Assembly (NCBI GenBank): GCA_036003885.1
Contig: DASYSA010000034.1
Span: 1-14,255 of the forward strand
Length of the DNA: 14,255 nt
Direction of reading: 5' to 3'
Origin: DASYSA01 sp036003885
GTDB taxonomy: Bacteria; Acidobacteriota; Blastocatellia; UBA7656
Part shown: positions 5,919-13,069 of the stretch, in pieces
How positions within the stretch are numbered: the stretch's first letter is position 1
Layout: every line of letters begins with the position of its first letter
Translations under genes and position numbers: made by a program
Notes under the pieces: generated by a model
Seen by the model: only the letters and a program-made list of their open reading frames with translations
Database searches by the model: none
What the model was told of the DNA's origin: nothing

Positions 5919-7682
5919 TCATTCCGTCGCCGACGCAGTAATCGGCTTTGCCTTTCGCACCAAATCGAGGAGCGTCTTGAGCCCTTCTGCAACGCCCTTG
6001 CTAAGGTGAACGCGGATTACGCGTCGACTGCGGTTCGCTAACGACTCGAAGTCACCCAGCGCCTGCGCCTGCTTCAGAGTGCTAAAGCCGTAGGGGCGTC
6101 CTGGAATCGGGACCTCTTCGCGATCGTCAGAAGTGATCTGGATGAAAACTCCTGTAGCCGGACCCCCTTTGTGCAGCTGTCCGGTCGAGTGTAGAAACCG
6201 AGGACCATAACCAACCGTGGTCGCTACTCTCGTGCTGTCGCGAATGTGAGTTCGAATGTCATCAAGCAAGTGGTCGTGCTCAGGGGTCCCTTCAATGTAG
6301 GCTGTGAGTGCGACATAGTCTCCGAGCATTACGCTTTCAAGGTGGGTAGCGATAATTGAGAGCGGAGTGCTGTTCGGACCAATCAGTGACTGGGTCTTCC
6401 CGCCCGCGTAGAGACCGAGGCCATCGCTGCTGGCCAGCAGTTCCTGCTCGGAGAATCGCCCTTCGCGTTCAAACTCGGCAAGCAGCCGCTCGGTGTTGTC
6501 CTTGCTCTCCTGAACATTTGGCTGATCGAATGGATTGATCTCCAGAATCGCACCGGCAATGGCGGTCGCAAACTCCCAGATGAAGAACTCACGCCCCAGG
6601 TCGAGGGGTGCGGCCACTTCGCGCACAACAACCGGATGGTGGGCGTACGCGAGCGCTCTCAGCCTGGCTCCAGACTCGGTGCTTGCGAAGCCCGGTTTGC
6701 CGAGGTACACGAACACTCGATCATCGCCGTATACCTCAGGGCCGCCGAGTCGCTCGCCGGCAACAGGCAGGATGCCGGAGCCTTCTTTACCGGTGCTCTC
6801 GGCAATCAGTTGTTCGATCCACAGTCCCAACGAGTCGATCGGCTCGGGCGTAACGAGAGTTAGCTTGTTCCTCCCACTTCGCGCAAGCGCGCCGAGCGCC
6901 GCGCCCAACTGAGCGCCGGTATTCTCCTTCGCCGCCGCTTTGCAGGATTGCATCGCCGCAACTGCTCTAGTGAGAATCTCTTTGACATCGTAGCCTGCAA
7001 GCGCGGCCGGGACCATTCCGAAGTACGAAAGCGCTGAATAACGGCCGCCGATGTCCGCAGGGTTACTGAACACACGCCGGAACCCCTTGCCTTGAGCGAT
7101 CTTTTCGAGAAGCGTGCCCGGGTCGGTTATCGCTATGAAGTTGCGGCCCGGCTCGGCAGAACCCGATGTGCGCGCCACCCTGTCGAAGAAGTAATCCAGA
7201 AATACTTGTGGCTCGGTGGTCTTGCCCGACTTTGATGAGACGATGAACATCGTCCTGGCGGGATCTATCCTGCGTTCAAAGCTGAGCACTGAGGCCGGAA
7301 CAGTGCTGTCGAGCACGAGCAGCTCCGGATATCCCTCGATGCGTCCGAATGACCGTCGCAGCACCTCGGGGCACAGACTCGAGCCGCCCATCCCAAGCAG
7401 GAGAACATGCTTGAAACCTTCGCGCCGAACCTCCTCAGCGAAGGAAGTCAGCTCGTCAATGTGCTCCAGCACGGTATCGGCGACCGAAAGCCATCCGAGC
7501 GCATTTGAGATTATTTTTTGATGTTCGGGGTCGCGCTTCCAGACAGAGGGATCCCGGCTCCAGACCTTATCGACGATTTTGTCTTTCTCGAGGGCGTCCA
7601 GGGCGTCGTTGACTGCCGTATGGTGTTCGACATCGCCGAGCACCTGATGCTCTCCCCGGCCCGGGAACTCTTTGTCTTGCAT
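5919..7682 (-). CDS. pgi: Glucose-6-phosphate isomerase
   Basis: 587 aa, cytosolic, interconverting glucose-6-phosphate and fructose-6-phosphate. Visible motifs are GMGGSS (97-102), the sugar-phosphate-binding SSKSGKTTEP (149-158), the PGI signature NPADIGGRYSALS (about 207-218), AESTGK with the candidate catalytic Glu (E295), and NPFDQPNVQESK (383-394) with the candidate catalytic Lys (K394). The usual GVE of this last signature is NVQ. About 190 residues follow, including FLHSTGQLHKGGP, an arrangement typical of the isomerase half of bifunctional transaldolase/phosphoglucose isomerases. Here the transaldolase is a separate gene ending 21 bp upstream. ATG at 7682 has an AGGAGA ribosome binding site six bases away. 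Last gene of the sugar operon. Confidence 0.95.
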   Translation of the reverse strand: MQDKEFPGRGEHQVLGDVEHHTAVNDALDALEKDKIVDKVWSRDPSVWKRDPEHQKIISNALGWLSVADTVLEHIDELTSFAEEVRREGFKHVLLLGMGGSSLCPEVLRRSFGRIEGYPELLVLDSTVPASVLSFERRIDPARTMFIVSSKSGKTTEPQVFLDYFFDRVARTSGSAEPGRNFIAITDPGTLLEKIAQGKGFRRVFSNPADIGGRYSALSYFGMVPAALAGYDVKEILTRAVAAMQSCKAAAKENTGAQLGAALGALARSGRNKLTLVTPEPIDSLGLWIEQLIAESTGKEGSGILPVAGERLGGPEVYGDDRVFVYLGKPGFASTESGARLRALAYAHHPVVVREVAAPLDLGREFFIWEFATAIAGAILEINPFDQPNVQESKDNTERLLAEFEREGRFSEQELLASSDGLGLYAGGKTQSLIGPNSTPLSIIATHLESVMLGDYVALTAYIEGTPEHDHLLDDIRTHIRDSTRVATTVGYGPRFLHSTGQLHKGGPATGVFIQITSDDREEVPIPGRPYGFSTLKQAQALGDFESLANRSRRVIRVHLSKGVAEGLKTLLDLVRKAKPITASATE

Positions 7683-7703
7683 GGCGGATCTCCTGTTTTC
7701 AGT

Positions 7704-8864
7704 TCAATGCTGCACCGACTGTGCTACGCCCGGCTGGCTGGCGATTTCGGTTGAGCGCGCAGCGATCGACTGAATTAACTTCTCGAAGGGTTCGACGAAC
7801 AGTCTGACGGCATCGTCGAGCACTTGCGCAGTGACTTCATCAAGACTGATTCCGGCCTCGTCAAGCTGCGCGAGAACGGCCCGCTCCTGGTCCAGGTTCT
7901 CATCAATGGTGAGTCGCACGCGTCCGTGGTCGCGGAATGCCTTGAGCGTGGCTGGCGGGATCGTATCGACCGTTTCGGCACCTATTAATGCTTCGACGTA
8001 GTAGACGTCGGGATAGGCGGGGTTCTTGGTCGAGGTCGAGGCCCATAGAGGCCGCTGCACCTGAGCGCCTCCCTGCTTGAGTGCCGCAAAGCGCGAACCG
8101 TGAAAGACCTCTTTGAATCGCTGATAGGCCATTTTGGCGTTCGCGGTGGCCACGCGCCCGGCGATCGCGTGAAGCTTCGCCTTCTGCTCCTCGCTGATGC
8201 TCTCGGCAATCTTCTTTTCGAGTCTCTTATCAACATTCGTGTCGATACGACTGACGAAGAAGCTTGCCACCGACGCGATGCCATCAACCGGCTTGCCTTC
8301 CGCCGCTCGACGCTCAAGTCCTCGAATGTAGGCCTCCATCGTCTTTTCGTAGGCGGCCAGCGAGAACAGTAGCGTGATGTTGATGTTGATTCCTTCGTAA
8401 ATGCACTGCTCGATTGCGGGCATTCCGGCAGGCGTCCCGGGTATTTTGATCATTACGTTCTTGCGCGCAACCTCCCGCCAGAGCCGCCGCGCCTCGTCGA
8501 TGGTTGCCGAGGTCTCGTGCGCAAGCAGGGGCGAGCATTCGAGACTGACGAACCCATCCTTACCCTGGGTCTTGTCAAATACGGGTGCAAGTATGTCGGC
8601 TGCGTTCTGTATGTCGCGGATGGCGAGCGCCTCGTATATTTCGGTTGAGCTCTTGTGCTGGGTGACCAGCTCACGGATTTGATCCAGGTAATCATCTGAG
8701 CCGCTAATGGCCTTCTCAAATATCGCGGGATTCGACGTGACTCCCCGAACCTGGTCCTCTTCTATCATGCGTTTCAATTCGCCGGATGTCATAAGGCGCC
8801 GCTCTATGTTGTCGTACCAGATAGATTGGCCGAGGTTCGTCAGTTCGATGAGTGGATTTGTCAT
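7704..8864 (-). CDS. tal: Transaldolase
   Basis: 386 aa, cytosolic. It transfers a dihydroxyacetone unit between sedoheptulose-7-phosphate/glyceraldehyde-3-phosphate and erythrose-4-phosphate/fructose-6-phosphate in the non-oxidative pentose phosphate pathway. Signature 1 is GVTSNPAIFEKA (41-52). The Schiff-base lysine is K140 in VMIKIPGTPAG. GININITLLFS (about 158-168) and SFFVSRIDTNVDKR (about 201-214) are further conserved blocks of the longer bacterial subfamily. ATG at 8864 has an AGGAGA ribosome binding site seven bases upstream. It sits 42 bp after the small coiled-coil gene, with a 16-bp palindrome in that gap, and 21 bp before pgi. Order and short gaps indicate one mRNA with the sugar kinase and pgi. 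Confidence 0.96.
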   Translation of the reverse strand: MTNPLIELTNLGQSIWYDNIERRLMTSGELKRMIEEDQVRGVTSNPAIFEKAISGSDDYLDQIRELVTQHKSSTEIYEALAIRDIQNAADILAPVFDKTQGKDGFVSLECSPLLAHETSATIDEARRLWREVARKNVMIKIPGTPAGMPAIEQCIYEGININITLLFSLAAYEKTMEAYIRGLERRAAEGKPVDGIASVASFFVSRIDTNVDKRLEKKIAESISEEQKAKLHAIAGRVATANAKMAYQRFKEVFHGSRFAALKQGGAQVQRPLWASTSTKNPAYPDVYYVEALIGAETVDTIPPATLKAFRDHGRVRLTIDENLDQERAVLAQLDEAGISLDEVTAQVLDDAVRLFVEPFEKLIQSIAARSTEIASQPGVAQSVQH

Positions 8865-8888
8865 TTGTTTATCTCCTGGGAATTGGAA

Positions 8889-8904
8889 GGAAGTTCGAAC
8901 TTCC
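8889..8904. repeat. Perfect 16-bp palindrome between the coiled-coil gene and tal
   Basis: GGAAGTTCGAACTTCC is its own reverse complement, with no mismatch. It lies in the 42-bp gap, just upstream of the tal ribosome binding site. With no spare loop, it is better suited to binding a dimeric protein than to folding as an RNA terminator, although a six-pair hairpin with a TCGA loop is possible. Confidence 0.6.
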
Positions 8905-8906
8905 GG

Positions 8907-9161
8907 TTAAAAAGGAAAACCGTTGCTGTCGATCTCAGGAAAGTACTCTCTCAGCTTCCGGAGGAGGCTCTCAAAGTCGGCCTGCACCATTACGGTGACA
9001 TTCTCGACGCCTTCAAGGCGCGAGTCTATTCTGGCAAGGATCGTCTCAATTCTGCCGAAGCTCTCCTCCAGCCTGGTGAAACCCTTGTCGACCAGCTCAG
9101 ATAAGGAATCCAAGCGCTGAAGCACCATTTCGAATTCGGGGGTGGACTCGTCACTGTTCAT
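8907..9161 (-). CDS. Small coiled-coil protein of unknown function in the sugar operon
   Basis: 84 aa, not recognised. Residues about 10-55 show heptad-like spacing of hydrophobics (FEMVLQRLDSLSELVDKGF, then RLEESFGRIETILARIDSRL), so a dimeric or trimeric coiled coil is likely. The end (FESLLRKLREYFPEIDSNGFPF) is a short amphipathic helix with an aromatic tail. There is no signal peptide, membrane segment or cysteine. ATG at 9161 has AAGGAG six to seven bases upstream, a strong site, and the start overlaps the end of the kinase gene by 11 bp. Both facts support a real, translationally coupled gene. Its place between the sugar kinase and transaldolase suggests a scaffold or regulatory partner of these enzymes, but that is inference only. 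Confidence 0.72.
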   Translation of the reverse strand: MNSDESTPEFEMVLQRLDSLSELVDKGFTRLEESFGRIETILARIDSRLEGVENVTVMVQADFESLLRKLREYFPEIDSNGFPF

Positions 9162-10671
9162 TGATTGCTCCTTTTACAATGATGGCTTCGTAAAGGCGGC
9201 CTTGCCGCTCGCGTGCGTCTTGATACCGCCGATGCCGCTCGGAGTCGGGCGAAAAGGCGCGGCCGAGGGCGATCTCCACGCTATCAATGCTGGAAACGCC
9301 GAGCGCTTCGAGGCCCATCAACGCGGCCCCGCGGCTCGAGATCTCCGCTTCGGCTGATGTGAAGATCCCGGCTCCGATCACATCGCTAATTATCTGCGCC
9401 CACGCCGGTGAGCGCAACACCGCCGCGCCCGAAGCTATGACTTTAGAGGGCCTTTCTATCTCCCTGGCTATCAGGTCGTAGATAGCGGCGAACCGATACG
9501 CAACTGACTCCAGGCCGGCACGCAGAATCTCCAGGGGGGTCGTATCCAGGCTCAACCCGATGATCGCCGCGCGAGCTTCGCTGTGCCAGCCTGTGGAACG
9601 TTCACCAGAGAGAAACGGAAGAACAGTCAGCCCGTGTTCGTCGGCGCTCAGTCGATCCAACTCTGCCTCGACCTCCTCGACCGTGCCGAGGCGCAGCGTC
9701 TCCTGCAGCCATCCGAAGAGATCGCCTCCATTCGACAGGGCTCCACCCATTACGAACCGCCTTCGGTCTACTCGATAACACCAGAGGCCGCCTGGGATCT
9801 TTACTTCGTTCGCCGTCCACGCAACTCGTAGCGCACCCGATGTGCCCAGATTCAACGCGGCCCGATCGGAAGTAACACAACCCGAGCCGACATTTCCACA
9901 CGCTCCGTCGCCCAGTGCCGGAAACCACGGTATGCTCGCCAGCGTGGGCCATCGGGCCGAATATCCTGAGCTGAGCCCACTTACAGCTGCCTCCATGTCC
10001 CCCAATAGTGAGAGCTGATCGAGGGCGATCCCGACCGAGGACAACGTGTCGCGGTCCCAGTCGCATTCATTCTGGTTGAAGATCCCGGTTGCGGATGCCA
10101 TCGATATGCTGCAAACTGTCCGGCCAAACAGACGCAAATAAAGATACTCGCCAACGGACATCCATCGGTGGACGCGATTGAACAGGTCAGGCTGGGAACC
10201 GCGCAGCCACGTGAGCTTAGCCGGCCAGTAGCTCGCATGAAGCACACAACCAGTTCGCGCGTGAAGCTCTCTCTCATCGATCGTGTTTCGGAGTTCGCGT
10301 GCGGCAGCGGCAGCGCGAGTGTCGTTCCAGCTGTAGACTGGGGTCACTGCAAGACCCTCTCGGTCCACACCCATCAGGTTGTGCCAGAAGGTGCATGCCG
10401 CCACGGCGGCTATAGGGTGGAGAGTCTCCCGCGACGCTCCCACAAGCGTGAGCAATTGATCAATGGTTTGGGCGACGATGTCGACCAATCGGTCGGCGTC
10501 TATCTCTACTCCGCCGTCGGGAGTCGTCGTCATACGATATGGCACCTGCGCCTCGAGGCCCGGCACGTTTCGGCCGCGGCCGTCGAATAGAAGCGCGCGG
10601 GCCGAAGAGGTGCCCAGATCAAGCGCGATAATTAGAGGTGGCCTGGCTTCTTGGAAGGAAATGACAGACAT
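9151..10671 (-). CDS. FGGY-family carbohydrate kinase, probably gluconokinase
   Basis: 506 aa, the usual size for FGGY kinases. The N-terminal ATPase motif is IIALDLGTSSARALLFD (about 14-30). TFWHNLMGVD (about 94-103) and PVYSWNDTRA (about 111-120) are typical of the gluconate-type branch. The candidate catalytic base is D255 in ALGDGACGNVGSGC, followed by the nucleotide-binding NLGTSGALR (about 274-282) and a second-domain GGALSNGGDLFGWLQE. The reaction is ATP-dependent phosphorylation of a sugar or sugar acid in the cytosol. Gluconate to 6-phosphogluconate fits best, because transaldolase and pgi follow in the same operon; xylulose remains an alternative. ATG at 10671 has only a weak ribosome binding site (GCGGAAA). 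First gene of the operon, with a non-coding region upstream. Confidence 0.85.
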   Translation of the reverse strand: MSVISFQEARPPLIIALDLGTSSARALLFDGRGRNVPGLEAQVPYRMTTTPDGGVEIDADRLVDIVAQTIDQLLTLVGASRETLHPIAAVAACTFWHNLMGVDREGLAVTPVYSWNDTRAAAAARELRNTIDERELHARTGCVLHASYWPAKLTWLRGSQPDLFNRVHRWMSVGEYLYLRLFGRTVCSISMASATGIFNQNECDWDRDTLSSVGIALDQLSLLGDMEAAVSGLSSGYSARWPTLASIPWFPALGDGACGNVGSGCVTSDRAALNLGTSGALRVAWTANEVKIPGGLWCYRVDRRRFVMGGALSNGGDLFGWLQETLRLGTVEEVEAELDRLSADEHGLTVLPFLSGERSTGWHSEARAAIIGLSLDTTPLEILRAGLESVAYRFAAIYDLIAREIERPSKVIASGAAVLRSPAWAQIISDVIGAGIFTSAEAEISSRGAALMGLEALGVSSIDSVEIALGRAFSPDSERHRRYQDARERQGRLYEAIIVKGAINEQ

Positions 10672-10733
10672 GGATAGCCGTTTCCGCTGAGGTCGATTCG
10701 CATCTGCTACCGGCCTATCGCAACGAACGATGA

Positions 10734-10762
10734 ATTATGGCGGTGCGGGCTGCCTCGCGCAA
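10734..10762 (-). promoter_or_regulatory. Candidate promoter for the sugar operon
   Basis: On the minus strand TTGCGC (10762-10757) and CATAAT (10739-10734) are separated by 17 bp. The -10 has five of six consensus bases and the -35 three of six. The -10 lies about 60 bases before the kinase ATG at 10671. Confidence 0.35.
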
Positions 10763-10801
10763 GGAATCCCAGACCTCACGCCGTCTAATGGCACTTTCGG
10801 C

Positions 10802-10831
10802 TTGACGCCGTCCTTCTCCTGGTTGTATATG
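10802..10831 (+). promoter_or_regulatory. Candidate plus-strand promoter in the divergent gap
   Basis: TTGACG (10802-10807) and TATATG (10826-10831) are separated by 18 bp. This is a fair sigma-70-like pair, but it lies over 450 bp from the oxidase start. It would give a long leader for the oxidase mRNA or a separate non-coding transcript. Confidence 0.3.
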
Positions 10832-11010
10832 TTACGGGCAACTCAGCATTCCCAGGTTGCGTTCATGGGGATTCGGATAAAGGCGATAGCCGCATCGGAA
10901 AGAGCTGTCGCCAACATAAGGCTGTTTGTCTCACTTCACGACAGCTTCCTGAGATCGTTTCCTAGCCAAATCAGCGAGCCAATCGGTAACGGCATAGTGA
11001 GTTCCTCTCG

Positions 11011-11149
11011 CGGACGCTTACATTCGTCCTGCGGGAGCCGCGTGTGTCCACAAAGGACGTCACCGGGTCAAGGTGTGTAACTCCCTCCCCGTTCCCGATT
11101 TGAGGCCGGAGTTGTAAGAGCATCGACGCGGATGCGCCGTAAGCGTCCG
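11011..11149. repeat. Long-range 11-bp inverted repeat
   Basis: CGGACGCTTAC at 11011-11021 is the exact reverse complement of GTAAGCGTCCG at 11139-11149, with about 117 bp between. It could be paired operator sites or the base of a folded leader RNA ahead of the oxidase gene. Confidence 0.4.
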
Positions 11150-11170
11150 TATTTTCGAGTCTTCGCTCGG

Positions 11171-11189
11171 CTGTCTAAGCGCTTAGCAG
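11171..11189. repeat. Palindrome with a LacI-type AAGCGCTT core
   Basis: CTAAGCGCTTAG (11175-11186) is a perfect 12-bp palindrome. Flanking CTG (11171-11173) and CAG (11187-11189) pair around one bulged T. The AAGCGCTT core resembles operators of LacI/CcpA-type regulators, though the flanks do not match a full cre site. It lies about 100 bp upstream of the oxidase start. Confidence 0.4.
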
Positions 11190-11273
11190 TCGCTCGTGAC
11201 TGATTGACCAGCCCGGCTGCCAGCGGCGGGTGCCGGTGCGGGCGGCCCTATTCGCGTACAGCGAGGAAATCAG

Positions 11274-11279
11274 AAAGGA
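11274..11279 (+). promoter_or_regulatory. Ribosome binding site that sets the oxidase start
   Basis: AAAGGA ends seven bases before the ATG at 11287. It supports this start over the in-frame GTG at 11230, which lacks a comparable site and would add 19 residues ahead of the Tat signal. Confidence 0.65.
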
Positions 11280-11286
11280 AAAAAAG

Positions 11287-13017
11287 ATGTCAAGAATGTC
11301 GAAGAGGCGAGAAAGAGAGATCGAAAACGCAACGCGCAACAGACGCGAAATAATCGAGGCAAAACTCAGCAGGCGAGAGCTGATGAAGATGGGGCTACTG
11401 ACGAGCGCCGGCTATCTGGTGACCAAAGGAGGCCTCAGCGCTCACGCTTTCGACAAGGGTAGTGGGGGAGGGGACGGCGGCGGCAGCCCTACAAGTCCGC
11501 CGATGACCTCCTGGGTAGAGCCGCTTCCGATTCCTCAGGTCGCGCAGCCGGTCCCCTCGCTGAACCCCGCACCCCAGCCCGCTCCTGTACCCGGGGAAGC
11601 CCGAGTCCGCATACACCAGCGGTGGGACGAATTCACACCACAGAAGTTCTTTGAGATCCATCAACGTGAGGCTCAGCACAGCTTCCATCGGGATTTGCCC
11701 ATGAACACGATATGGGGGTTCAATGGAGTCTTTCCCGGACCAACTTTTCACGCACGTTACGGCGAGCCTCTGCTCATACGAAGATTCAACGACCTGCCGC
11801 CCGATCACGTAGGTTTTGGCATCCCTCAGACCACCACCCATCTTCACAATGGCCACACTCCTTCCGAAAGCGATGGGTTCCCTGGCGACTTTTTCGACTC
11901 CGGCCTGTTCTACGACCAGCGTTATCCCAACGTACTGGCGGGCTTCGACGCGTTTCCGGCTACGCGCGGCGACGTCCGAGAAGCGCTGAGCACACTCTGG
12001 TATCACGATCATCGCTTCGACTTCACGGCGCAAAACGTCTACAAGGGATTGGCCGGGTTTTACCTTCTGTTTGACGACAGAGACTCCGGAGATGAGACCG
12101 ACCCGAACCCCAATGCGCTCCGGCTGCCGTCCGGCGAGTTCGACATACCGCTGTTGTTCACCGACAAGGTCTTCGACTCGAGCGGACAGCTCTTCTTTGA
12201 CCTATTCAATCTGGATGGGATTCTGGGCGACATGTTCGTGGTCAACGGCAAAATCCAACCATTCCTGAAGGTCGCTCGCCGCAAGTATCGATTCCGCCTG
12301 GTGGATGGCGGCCCATCGCGTTTCTATGAGTTCTTCCTGAGCAACGGCCAACCGTTTATCCAGATATCGAACGACGGCAACCTGCTGCCCGCTCCGCTCA
12401 CCCGGACGAGTTTCAGGCTGGGAGTCGCCGAGCGCGCCGATGTGATCATCGACTTTTCGAACGCGCGGATCGGCGACCGGATATTCCTGCAGAATCGGCT
12501 CCAACAAACAGATGGACGGAAACCCGGCGACATAGTCAGCCCGGGCACTTCCATACTTCGCTTCGACGTGGACCGTGATGCCCCCGATCCGAGCTGGGTG
12601 CCTGCGTCGCTTCGCACACTTCCCGACATCAACCTGAATCAGGTGGTGCAGACCAGGACATGGCGCTTCGAAAGGACGAACGGAGCCTGGGCCATTAATG
12701 GCAAGTTCTTCAACGTCAACGAAGTTCGGGCCAGTCCCAGGCGAGGCACCGCGGAGATCTGGGTGTTGCAAAACAACTCAGGCGGCTGGGTCCATCCCAT
12801 CCATATCCACCACGAGGAGTTTCAGATCCTTTCACGAAATGGGGCGGCGCCTCCCCAGAATGAGGTCTCGAGAAAAGACGTCGTGCGAGTGGGACCTAAC
12901 GAAGAGGTGCGCCTGTTCATGCGCTTCAGGGACTTCACGGGAAGGCACCCAATGCACTGCCACAACCTTGTCCACGAAGACCACGCAATGATGTTGAGGT
13001 GGGACATCATGCCCTAG
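11287..13017 (+). CDS. Tat-exported multicopper oxidase (CotA/bilirubin-oxidase-like)
   Basis: About 576 aa, oxidising phenolic or metal substrates and reducing O2 to water. A charged stretch of about 27 residues precedes a twin-arginine motif, SRRELMK (R29-R30), and a hydrophobic segment, so the enzyme is folded with copper before export. A Gly-rich then Pro-rich linker (about 58-105) leads to the three cupredoxin domains. All four copper motifs are intact: HLHNGH (H185, H187), WYHDH (H240, H242), HPIHIHH (H503, H506, H508) and HCHNLVHEDHAMM (H557, C558, H559, H563), with Met568 as axial type-1 ligand. THLHNGHTPSESDGFP is typical of the CotA/bilirubin oxidase branch; there is no Met-rich insert of the CueO kind. 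The start is set by AAAGGA at 11274-11279; an in-frame GTG at 11230 is less likely. The SCO gene follows after 52 bp, likely in one operon. The substrate is unknown. Confidence 0.93.
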   Translation: MSRMSKRREREIENATRNRREIIEAKLSRRELMKMGLLTSAGYLVTKGGLSAHAFDKGSGGGDGGGSPTSPPMTSWVEPLPIPQVAQPVPSLNPAPQPAPVPGEARVRIHQRWDEFTPQKFFEIHQREAQHSFHRDLPMNTIWGFNGVFPGPTFHARYGEPLLIRRFNDLPPDHVGFGIPQTTTHLHNGHTPSESDGFPGDFFDSGLFYDQRYPNVLAGFDAFPATRGDVREALSTLWYHDHRFDFTAQNVYKGLAGFYLLFDDRDSGDETDPNPNALRLPSGEFDIPLLFTDKVFDSSGQLFFDLFNLDGILGDMFVVNGKIQPFLKVARRKYRFRLVDGGPSRFYEFFLSNGQPFIQISNDGNLLPAPLTRTSFRLGVAERADVIIDFSNARIGDRIFLQNRLQQTDGRKPGDIVSPGTSILRFDVDRDAPDPSWVPASLRTLPDINLNQVVQTRTWRFERTNGAWAINGKFFNVNEVRASPRRGTAEIWVLQNNSGGWVHPIHIHHEEFQILSRNGAAPPQNEVSRKDVVRVGPNEEVRLFMRFRDFTGRHPMHCHNLVHEDHAMMLRWDIMP

Positions 13018-13069
13018 GGGTTCGGCCTTTGCCGCGCAAGCGGCGACGGGGCAGAAAGGAGACTCAATC

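Larger units (their letters stand above)
10672..11286. other. About 600-bp divergent intergenic region without a convincing gene
   Basis: It lies between the kinase start (minus) and the oxidase start (plus). A plus-strand frame at 10730-11080 (116 codons) has no good ribosome binding site and no recognisable protein features, so I do not call it. The region holds candidate promoters in both directions, an 11-bp inverted repeat spanning 11011-11149 and a palindrome at 11175-11186. No tRNA-like fold is seen. It could be a long regulatory region, hold a small RNA, or be the remains of a lost gene. Confidence 0.6.

Noticed and set aside
10730..11080. 116-codon plus-strand frame in the long intergenic region
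   Set aside because: No good ribosome site, no recognisable fold, Ser/Arg-rich end; not enough to call a gene, though a decayed gene is not excluded.
11204..11232. TTGACC (11204-11209) as a -35 box for the oxidase
   Set aside because: No acceptable -10 box lies 16-18 bp downstream; the region there is GC-rich.
10672..11286. tRNA, small structured RNA or riboswitch of a known class
   Set aside because: No cloverleaf, CCA-type end or known riboswitch core was recognised by eye; only simple inverted repeats.
11395..12033. 212-codon minus-strand frame opposite the multicopper oxidase
   Set aside because: It lies entirely within the oxidase coding region whose copper motifs are intact, and its residues show no family features.
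12202..12771. 189-codon minus-strand frame opposite the oxidase
   Set aside because: Antisense shadow of conserved coding sequence with no supporting ribosome site or motif.
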